Positions 1 through 11,619 of a stretch of 64,000 nucleotides of DNA are shown piece after piece. Numbering within the stretch: the stretch's first letter is position 1; each line of letters opens with the position of its first letter. Source of the DNA: Maylandia zebra (taxonomy: Eukaryota; Chordata; Actinopteri; Cichliformes; Cichlidae); contig NC_135172.1 of assembly GCF_041146795.1 (NCBI RefSeq), forward strand, positions 13,568,137-13,632,136, given 5' to 3'. Both the position numbers and the translations under genes were made by a program. Under the pieces are notes generated by a model. It was not told where the DNA came from and searched no databases. It was given only the letters and a program-made list of their open reading frames with translations.

Positions 1-958
1 TTCATCCAAATAATTAGTTATGATGTAAATTTTAGTCAAGCAATTGAAAATGTTGGGCAAATGCTTTGGGGCAGGATACTGTATGACCTCTGCAGCTCAG
101 TTTTGTTAGTCTGTCTTTTTTTTTGGGAATGCAAACCTGTTAGCTAAGCTCGAGCCATGTCAGCACAGAAAGCGTTTCAGCCATCTTTAATAAATCCAGC
201 AGTTCATGGGGTCGCATGTTTTTATTCTGTAACTCAATTTTCCTTCTTTCTTCCTTATATTCTGGGCTATGAGCACTTCCAGAGCAACAGTAAGCCACAG
301 CAGAACACTCTGCCAGAGCTATAGCTGCCAAGTTGGCTAAAGGACAACACGTTTTAGTAAATCACTCACTGTAAACCTGCTTTATGTTCCTTTAGTGGGA
401 AGGCTGCAGCATCTATGGGCATGTCTGTAGAGTCCTGCGGGGCACTAGTGGGATCTAGAGGAAGGCCAGTGGTAGCTAGTGCTCTTTCACTGTCATGATT
501 GGAGCAAATACTTCAGATATCTTCTTAAAAAATGTATTTGGGCTGCGTTGTCAAGTATGATGTGTCAAAGAAGCCAAAGTCTTTTTTTTTTTAAACTTTA
601 TAAACTAAAAGTTCCTTGTAGTGAGTGTGAAGTACTTGAAGTTACTCAACACCCACTGTAAAACAGTGACTGTGCCACAGTCTTCCACTGAGGTGTGAAC
701 AGGATCCTATGCTTAATGATCTAATTAGTGTCAATTAGCAAATATTGTCATGCTTCATGTTAGAGTGATTATAACAATAAACACTACAAACTGTGTTCAC
801 TTTAGTATGGGGTCATATGAGCCAGTGGCCCTAACCGTATTCTTCCATCATACACTTTGTAGCAAGAGCTTCCCAGATTATGCAAGTGATTTTTTTTTTT
901 TTAATTTCCAATCCTGCAAAACAGTGTGGTTCACTATTACTTCATTGTGCCCGTGTAC
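1..958 (-). other. gpr108 intron 9 (partial)
   Basis: The stretch left of the last visible gpr108 exon begins with the donor GTACAC at 958-953. I looked on the minus strand for the next expected exon (second membrane helix, FKIHWLMAA-type sequence) and did not find it. The open frame at 140-331 matches nothing I recognise. Confidence 0.5.
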
Positions 959-3900
959 CTGTGCTTCATGAGATTGTACACCCAGACCAGAGCAGCAATG
1001 AAGAAAACTCCAGCCATATAAAGATAAAGGCGAGGCAGAGGGATTTCCGCTGCAGAGAGGAAGCCATGGGGATTCTTCTCCCTCACTTCAACCTGTGATG
1101 CACGCAACATGGTAAGCAGACACACGCACGTGAGTGTGCATTTTATAAACTCAAAAATACTCAACTCACTGCAAACGAGTAGGGCTCGTTAAATCCCGGC
1201 TCGCTGTTTCGACAGTAGTGGAACTTCAAGCTGTACAGGCCCTCCGCCTCTGAGCCAAACCGTATGCGGAACTGTTGAGAGAAAGAGAAAACACTTCCTG
1301 TCAGAGACAATCCTGCCCTTAAACATGCCTGAGCATACTGGATAAGGAGGATTTTCTTACACTGAAGCTGTAGATGCTGCCGTTTTTTTCCAAATCTAAA
1401 GTCACATGGTGGCGACTGCTGAGCTAAAATGAAATACAGCGTAGAAATTAATTTTGGGATTAAAATCAAACTAAAAATAGACCAAAATAACAAAAAACAA
1501 GAAAAACATACATTGAATGTCCCTGTCACGTTAACAGCTTCAGGGTTCTGCACAGCCTGCTCTGGTTTCTTGTCATCGCTCCGTTTGTCTTGGTGCTCCG
1601 CTGACTTATCCTGATTTTTTGATTGTTGTTCTGAATCACGTTTGACTTTCTCCTGATCTACAGAGCACAAGTGCAGATGCCAGGCACAAAGGTAGAAATT
1701 TAGTTTATTCCGAGCATTCTATACACAGGTGGATGCTTTCATATCAAGAAAACAAAAACAAAGGCAAAGTCGAATGAAAACAAAGGACAGTATAATAGCA
1801 ATGCCTCTTTCCACTAGTACCTACTTGACTCGGCTTAGGCTTGTAGTACCAGGTACTTTTTTTAGTGCCTACTCAGCCGGAGTTCCACACAAATCAGAGG
1901 TGATCCAAAAATGATGTTAACAGACTGCATAACACCGATTGGTTAGTCAGTGATGTCAGTGTTTGAGTCGTGAGAGCGTCTTGTTCACAAAAATCAACAC
2001 TGTGGTTTCAGACTGTGACAAAAAGCCACACGCTGAATAGTAGCTATACAAATCGCTTCGACGCCCGCCATTGTTGTGCCGTTTGTTCCACATATAAATG
2101 ACATAACAGCACTTTCAGCCACGTTGTTATGAAGATCCCACGCACATTGGTTGACACTCGACTGTGATGGCAAATGATAAAAACAGAGTCGAGTCGAGCA
2201 GAGTAAGTACTAGTGGGAAAGAGCTACAAGTGCATTTGATGAAAATCCTTACACTGTGTAAAATATATCAGAGACTATGAAATTACCTTACATTTGACAT
2301 ATTATGTAAATACCATAAACAAACACTTCTTAAGACCTGCTCCTTTATCACAAAAACAGAAGAACCTTGATGAATACATCTGAGTTACTCTTCTCTTTAT
2401 CAAAAAATAAATAAAGACAAGCCTTTAATAGAACACTTTAAATAGAACTGTTTTTGGGGTGGGATAGAAATTTAAAGTGTACTTTGTTTAAATGATGCCA
2501 CTGAAGGAAGCAAAATCCAAATTTTGGTATTTGTGTGGCCAACACTAACCTTTATCTGCTTCAACCTTTTCCTTCGCAATCAGTATGTTGTCTTGTTTAT
2601 TCACAGCATCCACACTGACGCTACACAAACACAAATTATACAGTTAGCCTCCACACACTGAGCTGCCGACGGCACTGTAACAAACATTTTTGAATATTAG
2701 TGCTGAAACATCCACACCTTTGGTTCTTGATATTAATGAGAAAACGAATGAGAGGCTCGGCATTGGTCGCATTTTGAGTGAGCAGACATTTCTTCAAATC
2801 CTCTGCCTAGAGGGGGAAACGTCACACAAACACTCACTCAACACCTGTATTCATAATAACAAAACTTTCATAAGTGCATTTCAACAAAAGGCCGTCCTTG
2901 TCCTACATGATTGCACAACTAATTTTGAAAGGTCTGAAAATAATGATGTACAATGCTGACAGAAATATTTATGGTGATGTACTTACTGTGTAGGACAAGA
3001 CTCCATTAACACGCGATCTGGACAGGCTGAACCCAACCTTAAGAAAGTGGGATTACGTTAATCAGTAGGGTTAAAAGCAGCTGATTCAAATCTCTATTTA
3101 TTTTATAACACATATTTTATCACACTAACTCAATCTGCAAGTTTTTACTGTCAAATCAGCTCTTAAAACATGACACTTGACACCATCGCAAACACAAGAC
3201 CAAAGGTTGATGAGCTCACTGCTGCTGCTTCATGACTTTTGTGTCAGGTTAGCCCGACTCACTGTTGTTTCGAGCACTCCACTACATTACTTCAGCGGTC
3301 ACACTGCTTACAGTGCACTCGAATGTTTAACAACAACTGTCTAGGAAGAGAGGCTTATTAAAGGCAATGTTCATGCATACTTTCATTGTATGTTTTTTCC
3401 CCTATATTTAAAAAAAAAACAACCCCCAAAACAAACAAAACAACAAAAACAACAAAAAATGTCAGCGACGTAGTAGCTCATCTGACCCATGAATAGTCAC
3501 AATTAACAGGCTGTTCCCCACAAAACAGCACATTTTGTTGAGACCTTGCAGCTGAGTAATTCAGGTGAAGACCCATTAGATGATCGTTGCGTGATGGTTT
3601 GATTAAATCCTGATTAATACTGTAGGAGAAGTGGCCGTTCTAATGAAATGTGAATAACTGGATGGATTTCATTTATGTTTTAGCTCATTAGTCCTTCAGT
3701 CTGATGAATCATTGGGGAAAAATAAATAAATAAAATTTGAAAAAAGGTCAGATTGAATCCTTTTGTTTTAAATGAACTATTAGCCTGATAAATGGTTCTG
3801 AGACCAATTTTGTTGTCTGTTTATTTTGTTTCTATTCATTATTTTTGCTTCTGTACCAAGATAAATAGAAATCTTTGCTAAAAAGATGTTCTGGGCTGTG

Positions 3901-4966
3901 AGGTCAGTCTCCTGATAATGAATATGCAAATTCTCATAACCACTGATCTTTGGCCTTCATGAGTGGTGCTAGTTTCAGTCATTGTGCAAATGTACTGTTT
4001 ATAAAGTTGGGGAAACCTGGAGTCAGCTGACACTGAAGAAGTCACTTGGATGAGTGACGAAACAGTTTTCTCAGTGAAAACGCTACATCCAGATGAACAG
4101 AATTAATCTTTTAGGTAAACCTAACAAACACTTTACACACTGTATAAAATATACAAAAATAGAAGAAAATATTGCCACATTACATAGAGAATCCACAAAA
4201 TAACAACACAAATATGTTAGCTGGGCCAAAAATACTTCATTAACTCTGTCTGCAGCCTAATCGAGTCAAGATATTAATTCTTTAACAAGCAGTTAACAAA
4301 CATATAGTTACATTTTTTCCCTTCAAAACCTCAGTGTTAAATTTTTTTTAATTAATTAAACCTGTTGATGATTATAATTTGCTGTCCATTTACACAAAAT
4401 GGACAGCGACTGTGGGTTTGATTATGGATCTGCTACGGTGAACCTGTTTATTAAAACCCAAGAGGCTGTACAATTATTAACAAAAACTGAAAAATTCCAC
4501 AGATAAAGTAACGCAAACTCAGAGCCTTCATTTCCAATCACGCATTAATTTTGAGTCTCTGTCCAAAAGGCATATTTTGAGTGAAATTCTTAGTAACAAA
4601 GATGAAGAAAATGTTCTTTTCATTCAACTTTTGTTTTAGTTTGACCACATATGATAAGTTTCATGGGTCTTTACAGGACTGCTAGTTGTTTTTATTTTTA
4701 TTTTTCATATTCAAAGTCAAACAACTGTTGATGCACCTGTCCCGAATTACAGATGTGGATTTACATTTATGGAGAGGCTGGAGAACATTTTGACATAGTT
4801 GTATTCAAATGTGGCCTCAGATTTAAAGGTTTTATGCAAACAAATGATAAATAGAAATGGAATTGCACATCTGTAATAGATGTGCCATTTCATATTAATA
4901 TATAAAACCGTACATCTAACGGTACTGCCTGGTACAACATTACCTCTAGCTTGAATTTGTTCCTGC

Positions 4967-5021
<55 letters not shown>

Positions 5022-5610
5022 CATCTTTCTTTTTGTAATTCAATTCTATCGTTTTGAAGAACACAATGCCACCTGTTGAAAAGAAAGGTCAATGAACCAC
5101 CGCATATAACCAAACACACACACCGGACTTACTGGGTACTTGCTGAAGTCCACTGAAGTCTCCGGGACTTGCAGTGAATGCAGGTAGACATCCAGAGTTC
5201 CGTTAGCGTAGAAGCCAAAGTCGTTGAGGTCGATGGTGTGGCGAATTTCATTCTGGTTGTAAGAACAAACAAGTAGAGCTCAGCTGTTGTGGTTCAGTCA
5301 GTAAACATGTCTCCTAAGACTCAGATTTAAGAAGCTTTGGTAGCTTTTCTCGTGCGCCCATAACAAAACCCAACGCGACATTATGTTTGGACTGTCCTCT
5401 GCCATTAGAATTAATTACAACATACGAATTGAGTAGTAAGACGCTCGACGGGAGCAGAGGAAAACAACACGCCATTAGCTCCCGAGCTAGCGCTGTCATA
5501 ATTTGTTGCCTTACCGTCAATGTAAGCTTGTGTATTCTTGCTTCGCACCCAGGCAGAAGTAATATGAATAAAAATCCAGCCACAAAGCAGACTCTGTGCC
5601 CCACCGCCAT
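959..5610 (-). CDS. gpr108: GPR108-like Golgi seven-transmembrane protein, 5' part (9 exons, partial)
   Basis: Seen: nine exons joined by GT-AG introns at 5515-5610, 5133-5252, 2987-3037, 2718-2806, 2550-2620, 1512-1657, 1361-1423, 1170-1271 and 959-1092, all in compatible phase, giving about 290 residues. The start MAVGHRVCFVAGFLFILLLP is a signal peptide. Then come RIHKLTLT, LNDFGFYANGTLDV, VGFSLSRSR, a Lys/Asp/Gln-rich loop (exon 6), EGLYSLKFHYC and VREKNPHGFLSAAEIPLP, followed by the first membrane helix (LYLYMAGVFFIAALVWVYNL). Family knowledge: this is the lumenal N-terminal region of the GPR107/GPR108 (LUSTR) family. REKNP-GFLSAAE resembles GPR108 more than GPR107. GPR108 is a Golgi protein known as a host factor for AAV transduction. 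Helices 2-7 must lie left of position 1. Exon 7 uses the upstream TTTTAG acceptor; the next AG would break the match. Choice of 108 over 107 is about 80% sure. Confidence 0.88.
1803..2224. mobile_element. MITE with long terminal inverted repeats in gpr108 intron 5
   Basis: The left end (GCCTCTTTCCACTAGTACCT) and the reverse complement of the right end (GCTCTTTCCCACTAGTACTT) match over about 35 bases, including CTCGACTCGG-type runs. The 422-bp unit has no coding capacity. I could not define a clean target duplication, so the superfamily is left open (PIF/Harbinger- or hAT-type are possible). Confidence 0.6.
3890..4110 (+). repeat. Retroelement 3' tail of a common teleost family, with hammerhead-like core
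   Basis: The segment ends in GTGAAAACGCTACATCCAGA and on to TGAACAGAAT. The same tail occurs twice, head to head, at 24886-25031. It contains CTGAAGA at 4033-4039, a perfect 6-bp stem GTCACT/AGTGAC (4041-4046 with 4053-4058) and GAAAC at 4059-4063. Hammerhead ribozymes are known in Penelope-like elements; assigning this tail to that group is inference. Confidence 0.5.
4972..5020. repeat. ATT trinucleotide microsatellite
   Basis: About 16 uninterrupted ATT units inside gpr108 intron 2. On the minus strand it reads as a poly-Asn frame, which is a shadow and not a gene. Confidence 0.9.
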
Positions 5611-5960
5611 CGCTGACTCGCTAGCGGTAACTAGCTGCTAATACTAGGGAGCGTCAATCCTTCCAGGTGGCTAAATAACAAGCTAGATAGCAGACTTGAA
5701 TGTAAACCAGGTCAAATGCGAGAGTTAGAATCTTTCAGCTTAGCTTTCCGGCTCTTAAACGGCGTCGTTTACTATCAAACTACAACCATGTATCTTGTTT
5801 TCGAATTCCTTTCTGCTGTCATCGCTTAAGGTAACAGCTAGCTTGTAGGCGTCACGATCTGACTTCCTGGTCTGGTGTCAAGAACAAAACGTTGATTAAG
5901 GTGCGGACAAGAGCGTCAGCTGCTGCGGGCTCACAGCCGAGATATAGACAACACTCTGCG
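5611..5960 (-). promoter_or_regulatory. Likely gpr108 promoter and 5' UTR
   Basis: Sequence immediately upstream of the gpr108 ATG. It is less AT-rich than its surroundings and carries ACTTCCTGG near 5850 (an ETS-type site on the minus strand), with no TATA box at a useful distance. The transcription start cannot be fixed from sequence alone. Confidence 0.4.
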
Positions 5961-6359
5961 CAAGCAACCGGAGCAATGTAGGCTTTAAAACTGCCCACCC
6001 GTACAACCCGCTTTTCTGTACTAATTTTGTGTCAGAAAACGATAAATGTTGTTCAAGGATCTGACTACACCTTATATGAGTTGTCCTAGATTTTGATCAC
6101 GTGGTTCAGCCCTGCCACTAAGCTTCCGGCTAAAATGAGTTCACGTGATTAGAATGACCCTCCACGTCGGATACAGTCTCTCTGTTGTTACGTTGCGGAG
6201 ATGAACTTTTGACACGTGGAGCTTTTATTGTTTCAGACATTCAAACTACGAGTTTACGTTTTGTTGTCTCACTCAACAAATGTTCTATATTCTCTGTACA
6301 CGTTATTTGTATTGTCCACAAATCGCGATTATTGTTCAAACAAGATCATTTTTATAGCC

Positions 6360-6475
6360 CCTCTGATGACATGGTCCAAAAAATAAATAAATTGTGGCCA
6401 CAAAATACTACTTCGTGCCGTCGAAATAGTATAACGTGCCCACGAAATACTTATTTGTGGCCACGAGAAAAAAAG
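6360..6475. repeat. Short palindromic repeat cluster (GTGGCCAC units)
   Basis: Repeated units of the form TTGTGGCCACAAAATA and CGTGCCCACGAAATA, several of them self-complementary, lie within about 115 bp. This looks like the core of a decayed MITE. No flanking duplication was identified. Confidence 0.4.
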
Positions 6476-6830
6476 TCACTAAGGGGGATTTTCTGGGACT
6501 TCCAGTCATGAGAAGCTTTGCAGCTGTCTTGAATATTTTTTTCACCTGGGAATAAACTTTCTCACTGTAATATGATGAGTTTCAAATTATTTGGAAATAA
6601 CTAATAACCCTTTAAAGATTGATGGATAGAGGCTGCTAAGATGTCCAGATGTATTTTTAATATATCCTGATATTTAAAATTGTGAAAATGAATGCGGGTG
6701 TAATTTCTTTTTCACACAACAGTAAATCTACAACAACTGACTAAACAACTGATGTATTATCACCATTATAGCTGAACTTGTATGTGACTCCTGCTTTTAG
6801 TTGTTGCTGTTGTTTGGCTGGAGTCTACAC

Positions 6831-7046
6831 CCCTGGTGGGGGGACTCCAGGCCTTGAGAGCCGGTGTGCTGCAGGTTTTAGATGTGTCCTTGATCCAAAC
6901 AGCTGATTTAAATGGCTAATATGGCCTCAATATATCTTGAAGTTCTCCAGAGGCCTGGTAATGAACTAATCATTTGATTCAGATGTGTTAACCCAGAGTG
7001 ATATCTAAAACCTGCAGGACACTGGGCCTTGAGTTCCCCACCCCTG
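6831..7046. mobile_element. Non-autonomous hAT MITE with 8-bp target duplication
   Basis: The 216-bp unit is flanked on both sides by GTCTACAC (6823-6830 and 7047-7054), the 8-bp duplication expected for hAT. The right end reads CACCCCTG, the usual hAT terminus; the left end is damaged (CCCTGGTGGGG). The body (GGCCTTGAGAGCCGG, CTGCAGGTTTTAGATGTGTC, CAGAGGCCTGGTAATGAACT) is a very common teleost repeat. Confidence 0.85.
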
Positions 7047-7439
7047 GTCTACACCAACTCCTGAGGTACACATCTGGCTCTTTAGGAGCTCGGTGCTCAT
7101 TGGCTCTTTGCTATTCGTGTCATTCTGGTGCTTGGGCCTGAGCAGGTATAATGGTTCAGTAATATAGATAACTGATTGCATATTATTCAATTCTTTTTAC
7201 ATTGTAATTTGATTATCTTTTAAAATAATTTGACCAACTTTAATTAAAAAAAATAAATACATTTTTTTACAGCCATTTACACCAGTTTTTCTTGATCTAC
7301 TGTTTATGTCTTGTCCAAGTGCTGCTCTGCACACAGCAACATGTGCACACACACACCAGCCAGCAGTCTATGGTGAGAGGTTTGCTGCAGTCAGACAGCT
7401 TGATGAAGTGTGTGGAGGCCAAAGAGAAAGAAAACCATT

Positions 7440-7725
7440 TCCTGGATGGTGATATGTGAACAGGAGAGATCAGCAAATTTATAGAGATGCTCGATAGAGA
7501 CTTGATTATTATCACAGTCTTAATTCCTCTTTTTTTTAAATTTTTTATTCCTATTTATTCTATTTATCCCCTTCGTATATTTTATTTATATTGTCTCTGT
7601 ATTTATATATATGTGTGTGTAATATTCTGTAACTCTGTAACTTCTGTCGGTGCTGTGCTTTTTTGGAAATCGAATTTCCCAGAGGAACCCACCCGAGGGA
7701 TTAATAAAGTTCTATCTATCTAGAA
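7440..7725 (+). repeat. L2/CR1-type LINE or SINE 3' tail
   Basis: Ends in GAGGGATTAATAAAGTTCTA followed by TCTATC units, the typical 3' end of a teleost non-LTR element. A second copy of the same type, with a far longer ATCT tract, ends at 52651-52805. No reverse-transcriptase coding is left here. Confidence 0.65.
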
Positions 7726-8725
7726 GTAAGGGTAATATTTGATATTCCTATTTCTGTAACAATCACACTTATGAAAATACACAAATTTACGATAAAGCAC
7801 ATGTGCTGACCACAGAGTGAAACTTCCCACAAGAATGATGCATGGAATTTTCTATTGATTCTATTGATGTCAGATTAGGGATTGTGGTCAACAGATTTAG
7901 TTTCAATTCAAGTACCTAATCGTAGCCTCAGTGATTATATAGGACAAACATGTCTTAGTCAGCTGAGAGTAATTAAAAACATTACATTTACACTGTAACC
8001 CATGGCAACCAAGGTTTGAGGTGAGGAGGAAGAGGATGATATTTTATTATGACGCCGGTGGTGTCGTCGCTTTTTATTTCCTTGGGGAACTTCTCGTCTT
8101 ACAATAAAACAAAGGTATGATCCTTCATATCTTGAGTCCAATGGCACAGACATGAATTTAAATGGCACAACTTCTCTTCTTCTCCACCTTTGGGGTGCAA
8201 CATATGTATCCGGTCTTCAGCTACAGATGAAATCCGACTAGTCAGAAGGAAGATGTCCGTCTCGGCCACCATATACAAAGGAAACATGCCGGCTTCCACA
8301 AACCGGCGCACAAACTTATGTATTTTTAATAGATTGATTGTAAGTTCATGTGAGTGCATCAGTTTGTTGGAAGATGTAACCACTATGTATGTTTATGAGT
8401 ACAATATCAAGAAGTGGATGACACAGAAACATCAAAAACACAGCTTCACCTGCTGACCTCAGATGAAAGTACGAGTAACTCCTGACACGTTTACATACAC
8501 AGCTTAACAGGCCTGATTTAATCTGAACATTTCAGAGTTTGTTGAAACAGCAAAGCACAGGTGGACATTTGTACGTGTTACAACAGATAAATCACAGGAA
8601 TAAAGATTAAAATGAATAGTGGCTCAATATCATTCAGGCTTTATTTTCAGGGTTCTGGGATATAACTCATGCTGTTTCATGATAAAGGAGGATAAAGAAC
8701 CCTAAATGACCCTGTGTGTTTGTTA
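7726..8725. other. Intergenic, no feature recognised
   Basis: AT-rich sequence. Frames on both strands around 7960-8450 are short and show no recognisable domain, so none is called. Confidence 0.5.
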
Positions 8726-8727
8726 TA

Positions 8728-8973
8728 CAGTCGACTCCCGGTAGTCGTGGTGATTTGGGACCACAACTGCCGCAAATACTTGAGAACCCCTCTAAAAACG
8801 CTTATAACTGCCTATTTTAATAGTTCAAACACCAAATATATCTTAATCTAAAACACTTTATATGATTTCAAAGTCATCTTACAATATTGCCCTTAAAATA
8901 TTTGGCTTACAGCTACGCGTGAACACTTCTACAACTGTAAGAGTGTTCACGAATACCTGACAGGGGTCGACTG
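8728..8973. mobile_element. pogo/Tigger-like MITE with TA duplication
   Basis: The inverted ends CAGTCGACTCCC and GGGGTCGACTG are flanked by TA on both sides (8726-8727 and 8974-8975). CAGT-type ends plus a TA duplication fit the pogo/Tigger branch of Tc1/mariner. The 246-bp unit has no open frame. Confidence 0.75.
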
Positions 8974-9476
8974 TATTACCATCGGTAATTAGTTGTTACT
9001 GTTGCCTGAACAATTATGTCAAGCAATATGTCTGCTGTAAAAGTAGCCTGTTGGTAGCAAAAAAAACATGAATATGCCCGTACGTGTAAGTGTCTCTCTT
9101 TGTTACTCCCTCCCGGGATTTACTTTTTTAAAATCAGACTTTAATGACTGCAAATTGTAAACAGAGTACATTCGTGGTTCTGGAGTATATTCTTTACATG
9201 GCATCATATGTAGCTGTAACAATTACTGGCATCATTAGAAGACCTTAGATATGCCGGGCATTTCTGTGTTGAAAGGAACATGTGATTGCACCGTGTAAGC
9301 TACATGAAAACATCCAGCAGATGGACTGCGTGAGAAGATCCCCATCTATCACAGGGCTGACACAGCTCATAACTCGGCCTTATTCAGAATCACCAGTTAA
9401 CATTAATTTCATTTCATGTAAAGGAAAGAAATAATTACAAACTATATTGTGCCCTCCGCTTTAATCTCCATTGAGA

Positions 9477-11089
9477 TTATTTTTGGTAGAAGTTTATATT
9501 CATAGGTGCGGTGCTGCTACCGGTGACCGTGGGGGCAAAAACCACTCCTCCCTGCTGAGCCGACATCGTGGCTCCAGCGGTAGGATTTAAAGTAGAGGAT
9601 CCAGAGGATGCAGCTGCTCTGCCCTCTACAGCTGAAAGGACAAAGAAGCAGAGAATCAGTGGTAATGTCTGCACAGAGGCAGACCACAAACAGATTGTCA
9701 GTTACAGGTGAGTTTAAGAAACTCTGCATTCACCGCACCTTCAAACTTGCCCTCTAAGTCGTCTGCGATGTTGTTGACATTCATTTTCCTCAGGATCGCG
9801 ACAGAGACTTTCACAGCCGTCGCTTCACCGTAGCTGTCTATCATACAACTCACAGTGTCCATACGGTCTTGGCCCTCGAGTTTGCTCTTTGGAATTGGTT
9901 TGCAGCTGTCCACGATCTTCATGGCGAGGTACCACTTAAAATGTTTATACTCATCATTAGTCAGGTCTTGCAGTTTTTCTAAGAGCAGCTCTGGGACCAG
10001 CATGTCTGCTCACTGAACAAACGAGAGAGAGAGAAAATGAGCTCTGTTTCTTTTAAATAAATACTTTCATTCCTTTATGGGCTTAGTTGATCAGAAAATT
10101 CATGTCTGTAACTATCTGTCTATTTTAAAGTATATTACACCACATTCAGTTTGTTCAAGATGATCTATAAAACAACAATAAGGCATTTAAGTGTCACTGC
10201 CCCCATTATCATAAAAATAATAGGAATACTTAAAAGTGTTGTGCAGTTAACTCCTCGGTTAATGGTTGCTTAGCTTAGAATATTGAACTTTTAAATATTA
10301 TAAAGAAAAAACATGTGAGTGTAACTTTTCTGGTGTAAATCTTCTGTATTTTTAAGGTTCTGTGAACACAACAGAGACTACTACAATAAGTCCACCAAGA
10401 AAATCCTTTGCAAATCTGATGTGTGCATGGAATAAAACATTTATTTATTATGTTGTTGTTTTTAAATATGGTTTTTACTTTCTGCTTTTATTCAAAGGAT
10501 GTTTTGAAAAAGTCTACGAGGAACCAAAGTTGTACTCAACAGTGTGATCACATTTTTATATGTATGCTATATGCTAGCCCCAAACCCTCTGGCTCTCTTC
10601 CAGTGTCTCCTCGGTCCTCTCTTCCTCCCGCCAACCAGTTGCATCAGGTGACTTCCCCTCCCTGAACATGGGCTCAAATGAATTTAAATAAACCTGAAGG
10701 ACTAGTTTAAAACACTGAAGCTAGTCGTGCAGTAGTTTCATTTTTCGTCGCTGTGTTTAGTGGGATCGCAGACAACGAGGAAGTAAATCAGCGTCACCAC
10801 GTCAGTGAATTAATAGCAGTGCTAATACAACTTCTAAAACCTGCTAATGAACCACATCTGGATCTGGATCATACATCGGTCACTATATGCTCTCAATGTC
10901 TGCGTTCGTTCACATCCGATGTAAAGCTGCACACAGAGCGAAAGTAAACAACAAGAAAGTCAAGTTCAAGTCTCCGTCATCCTTTCTAGCTCCTCCTGTT
11001 TCATTTTGTATCGCAGCGCACAGACGTTATTAAACCTCCAAAGATGTGCATTTTAACTTTGGGGAATTTTATGAATCAAAGAACTCACC
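9477..11089 (-). CDS. Small pyrin-domain-only protein (137 aa)
   Basis: Seen: coding exon 1 (9739-10012, ATG at 10003) is preceded by a strong acceptor (pyrimidine tract then GTTTGTTCAG). Coding exon 2 (9477-9625) joins in phase 1 and ends in TAA. A non-coding exon probably ends at 11089, followed by a perfect GTGAGT donor. Residues 1-85 form a PYD/DAPIN fold: LLLEKLQDLTNDEYKHFKWY, KPIPKSKLEGQDRMDTV, SYGEATAVKVSVAILRKMN. The last ~50 residues (Ala/Ser/Thr-rich, ending VTGSSTAPMNINFYQK) are low-complexity, with no CARD, NACHT or B30.2 domain. Family knowledge: PYDs form death-fold filaments in inflammasomes such as ASC and NLRP. Proteins with only a PYD often act as dominant inhibitors. That role here is inference. 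Confidence 0.8.
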
Positions 11090-11153
11090 TCGTCACTGAC
11101 CCGCCGATATAGCACCAAGCAAAGGATGTAAAGAAAATGGCGCAAACGAGTGC

Positions 11154-11163
11154 TTTCGGTTTC
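11154..11163 (-). promoter_or_regulatory. ISRE-like element upstream of the pyrin-only gene
   Basis: On the minus strand this reads GAAACCGAAA, a perfect GAAANNGAAA core bound by IRF/STAT1-STAT2-IRF9 complexes. It lies about 65 bp upstream of the donor that ends the predicted non-coding first exon (11089), where a proximal promoter element would sit. Interferon control is inference from position and motif. Confidence 0.55.
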
Positions 11164-11619
11164 AAACCCTCTACCGGGAAAGTTCTGCGAAACCTACAGG
11201 ACTACGTCAGGAGTGACTACTCAACACGTAGTGAACGTATTATGACTTAATGTGTGCACAGCCGTACTTGGTCAAGATACAACTAGTTTATATATAATCC
11301 CGTTGTGTTTATACGTCTTATGTCTATAGTCACATAAACGGAACATTTTGTCCTCCTTGTGATTCTGCCGGTAAAAAACAGCTGCTGTACAGATGTGCCT
11401 GAGCGACTGAGGGGTTGGCTGGTACATTGTAGTGATGTGTCGGTCACGAACTAAATGGCTCTTAGAGCCGGGTCTTTGATGTGAACGACGCGAGCCGGCT
11501 CTTATCACAAGCCCTGGGTTCTTTTTTTCTTTCTCTCGCCCTCTCTCTCCCACTTTTTTTCCGCTTCACTCCGCATGAGCCTTGTGCTTTGCGCTGGGAA
11601 GAGGGGGGAGGGGCGGTAG

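Larger units (their letters stand above)
3038..5132. other. gpr108 intron 2
   Basis: A 2.1-kb intron with no coding exon that I can support. It holds an A/C-rich tract at 3410-3460, a retroelement tail at about 3890-4110 and an ATT trinucleotide tract at about 4972-5020 (both listed separately). The rest is unremarkable AT-rich sequence. Confidence 0.6.

Noticed and set aside
140-331. 63-codon minus frame (MAAIALAECSAVAYCCSG...) left of gpr108
   Set aside because: No similarity to the missing GPR108 helices, no supported splice sites and no family that I recognise; it lies in the intron.
4747-5064. Poly-Asn minus frame
   Set aside because: Produced by the ATT microsatellite.
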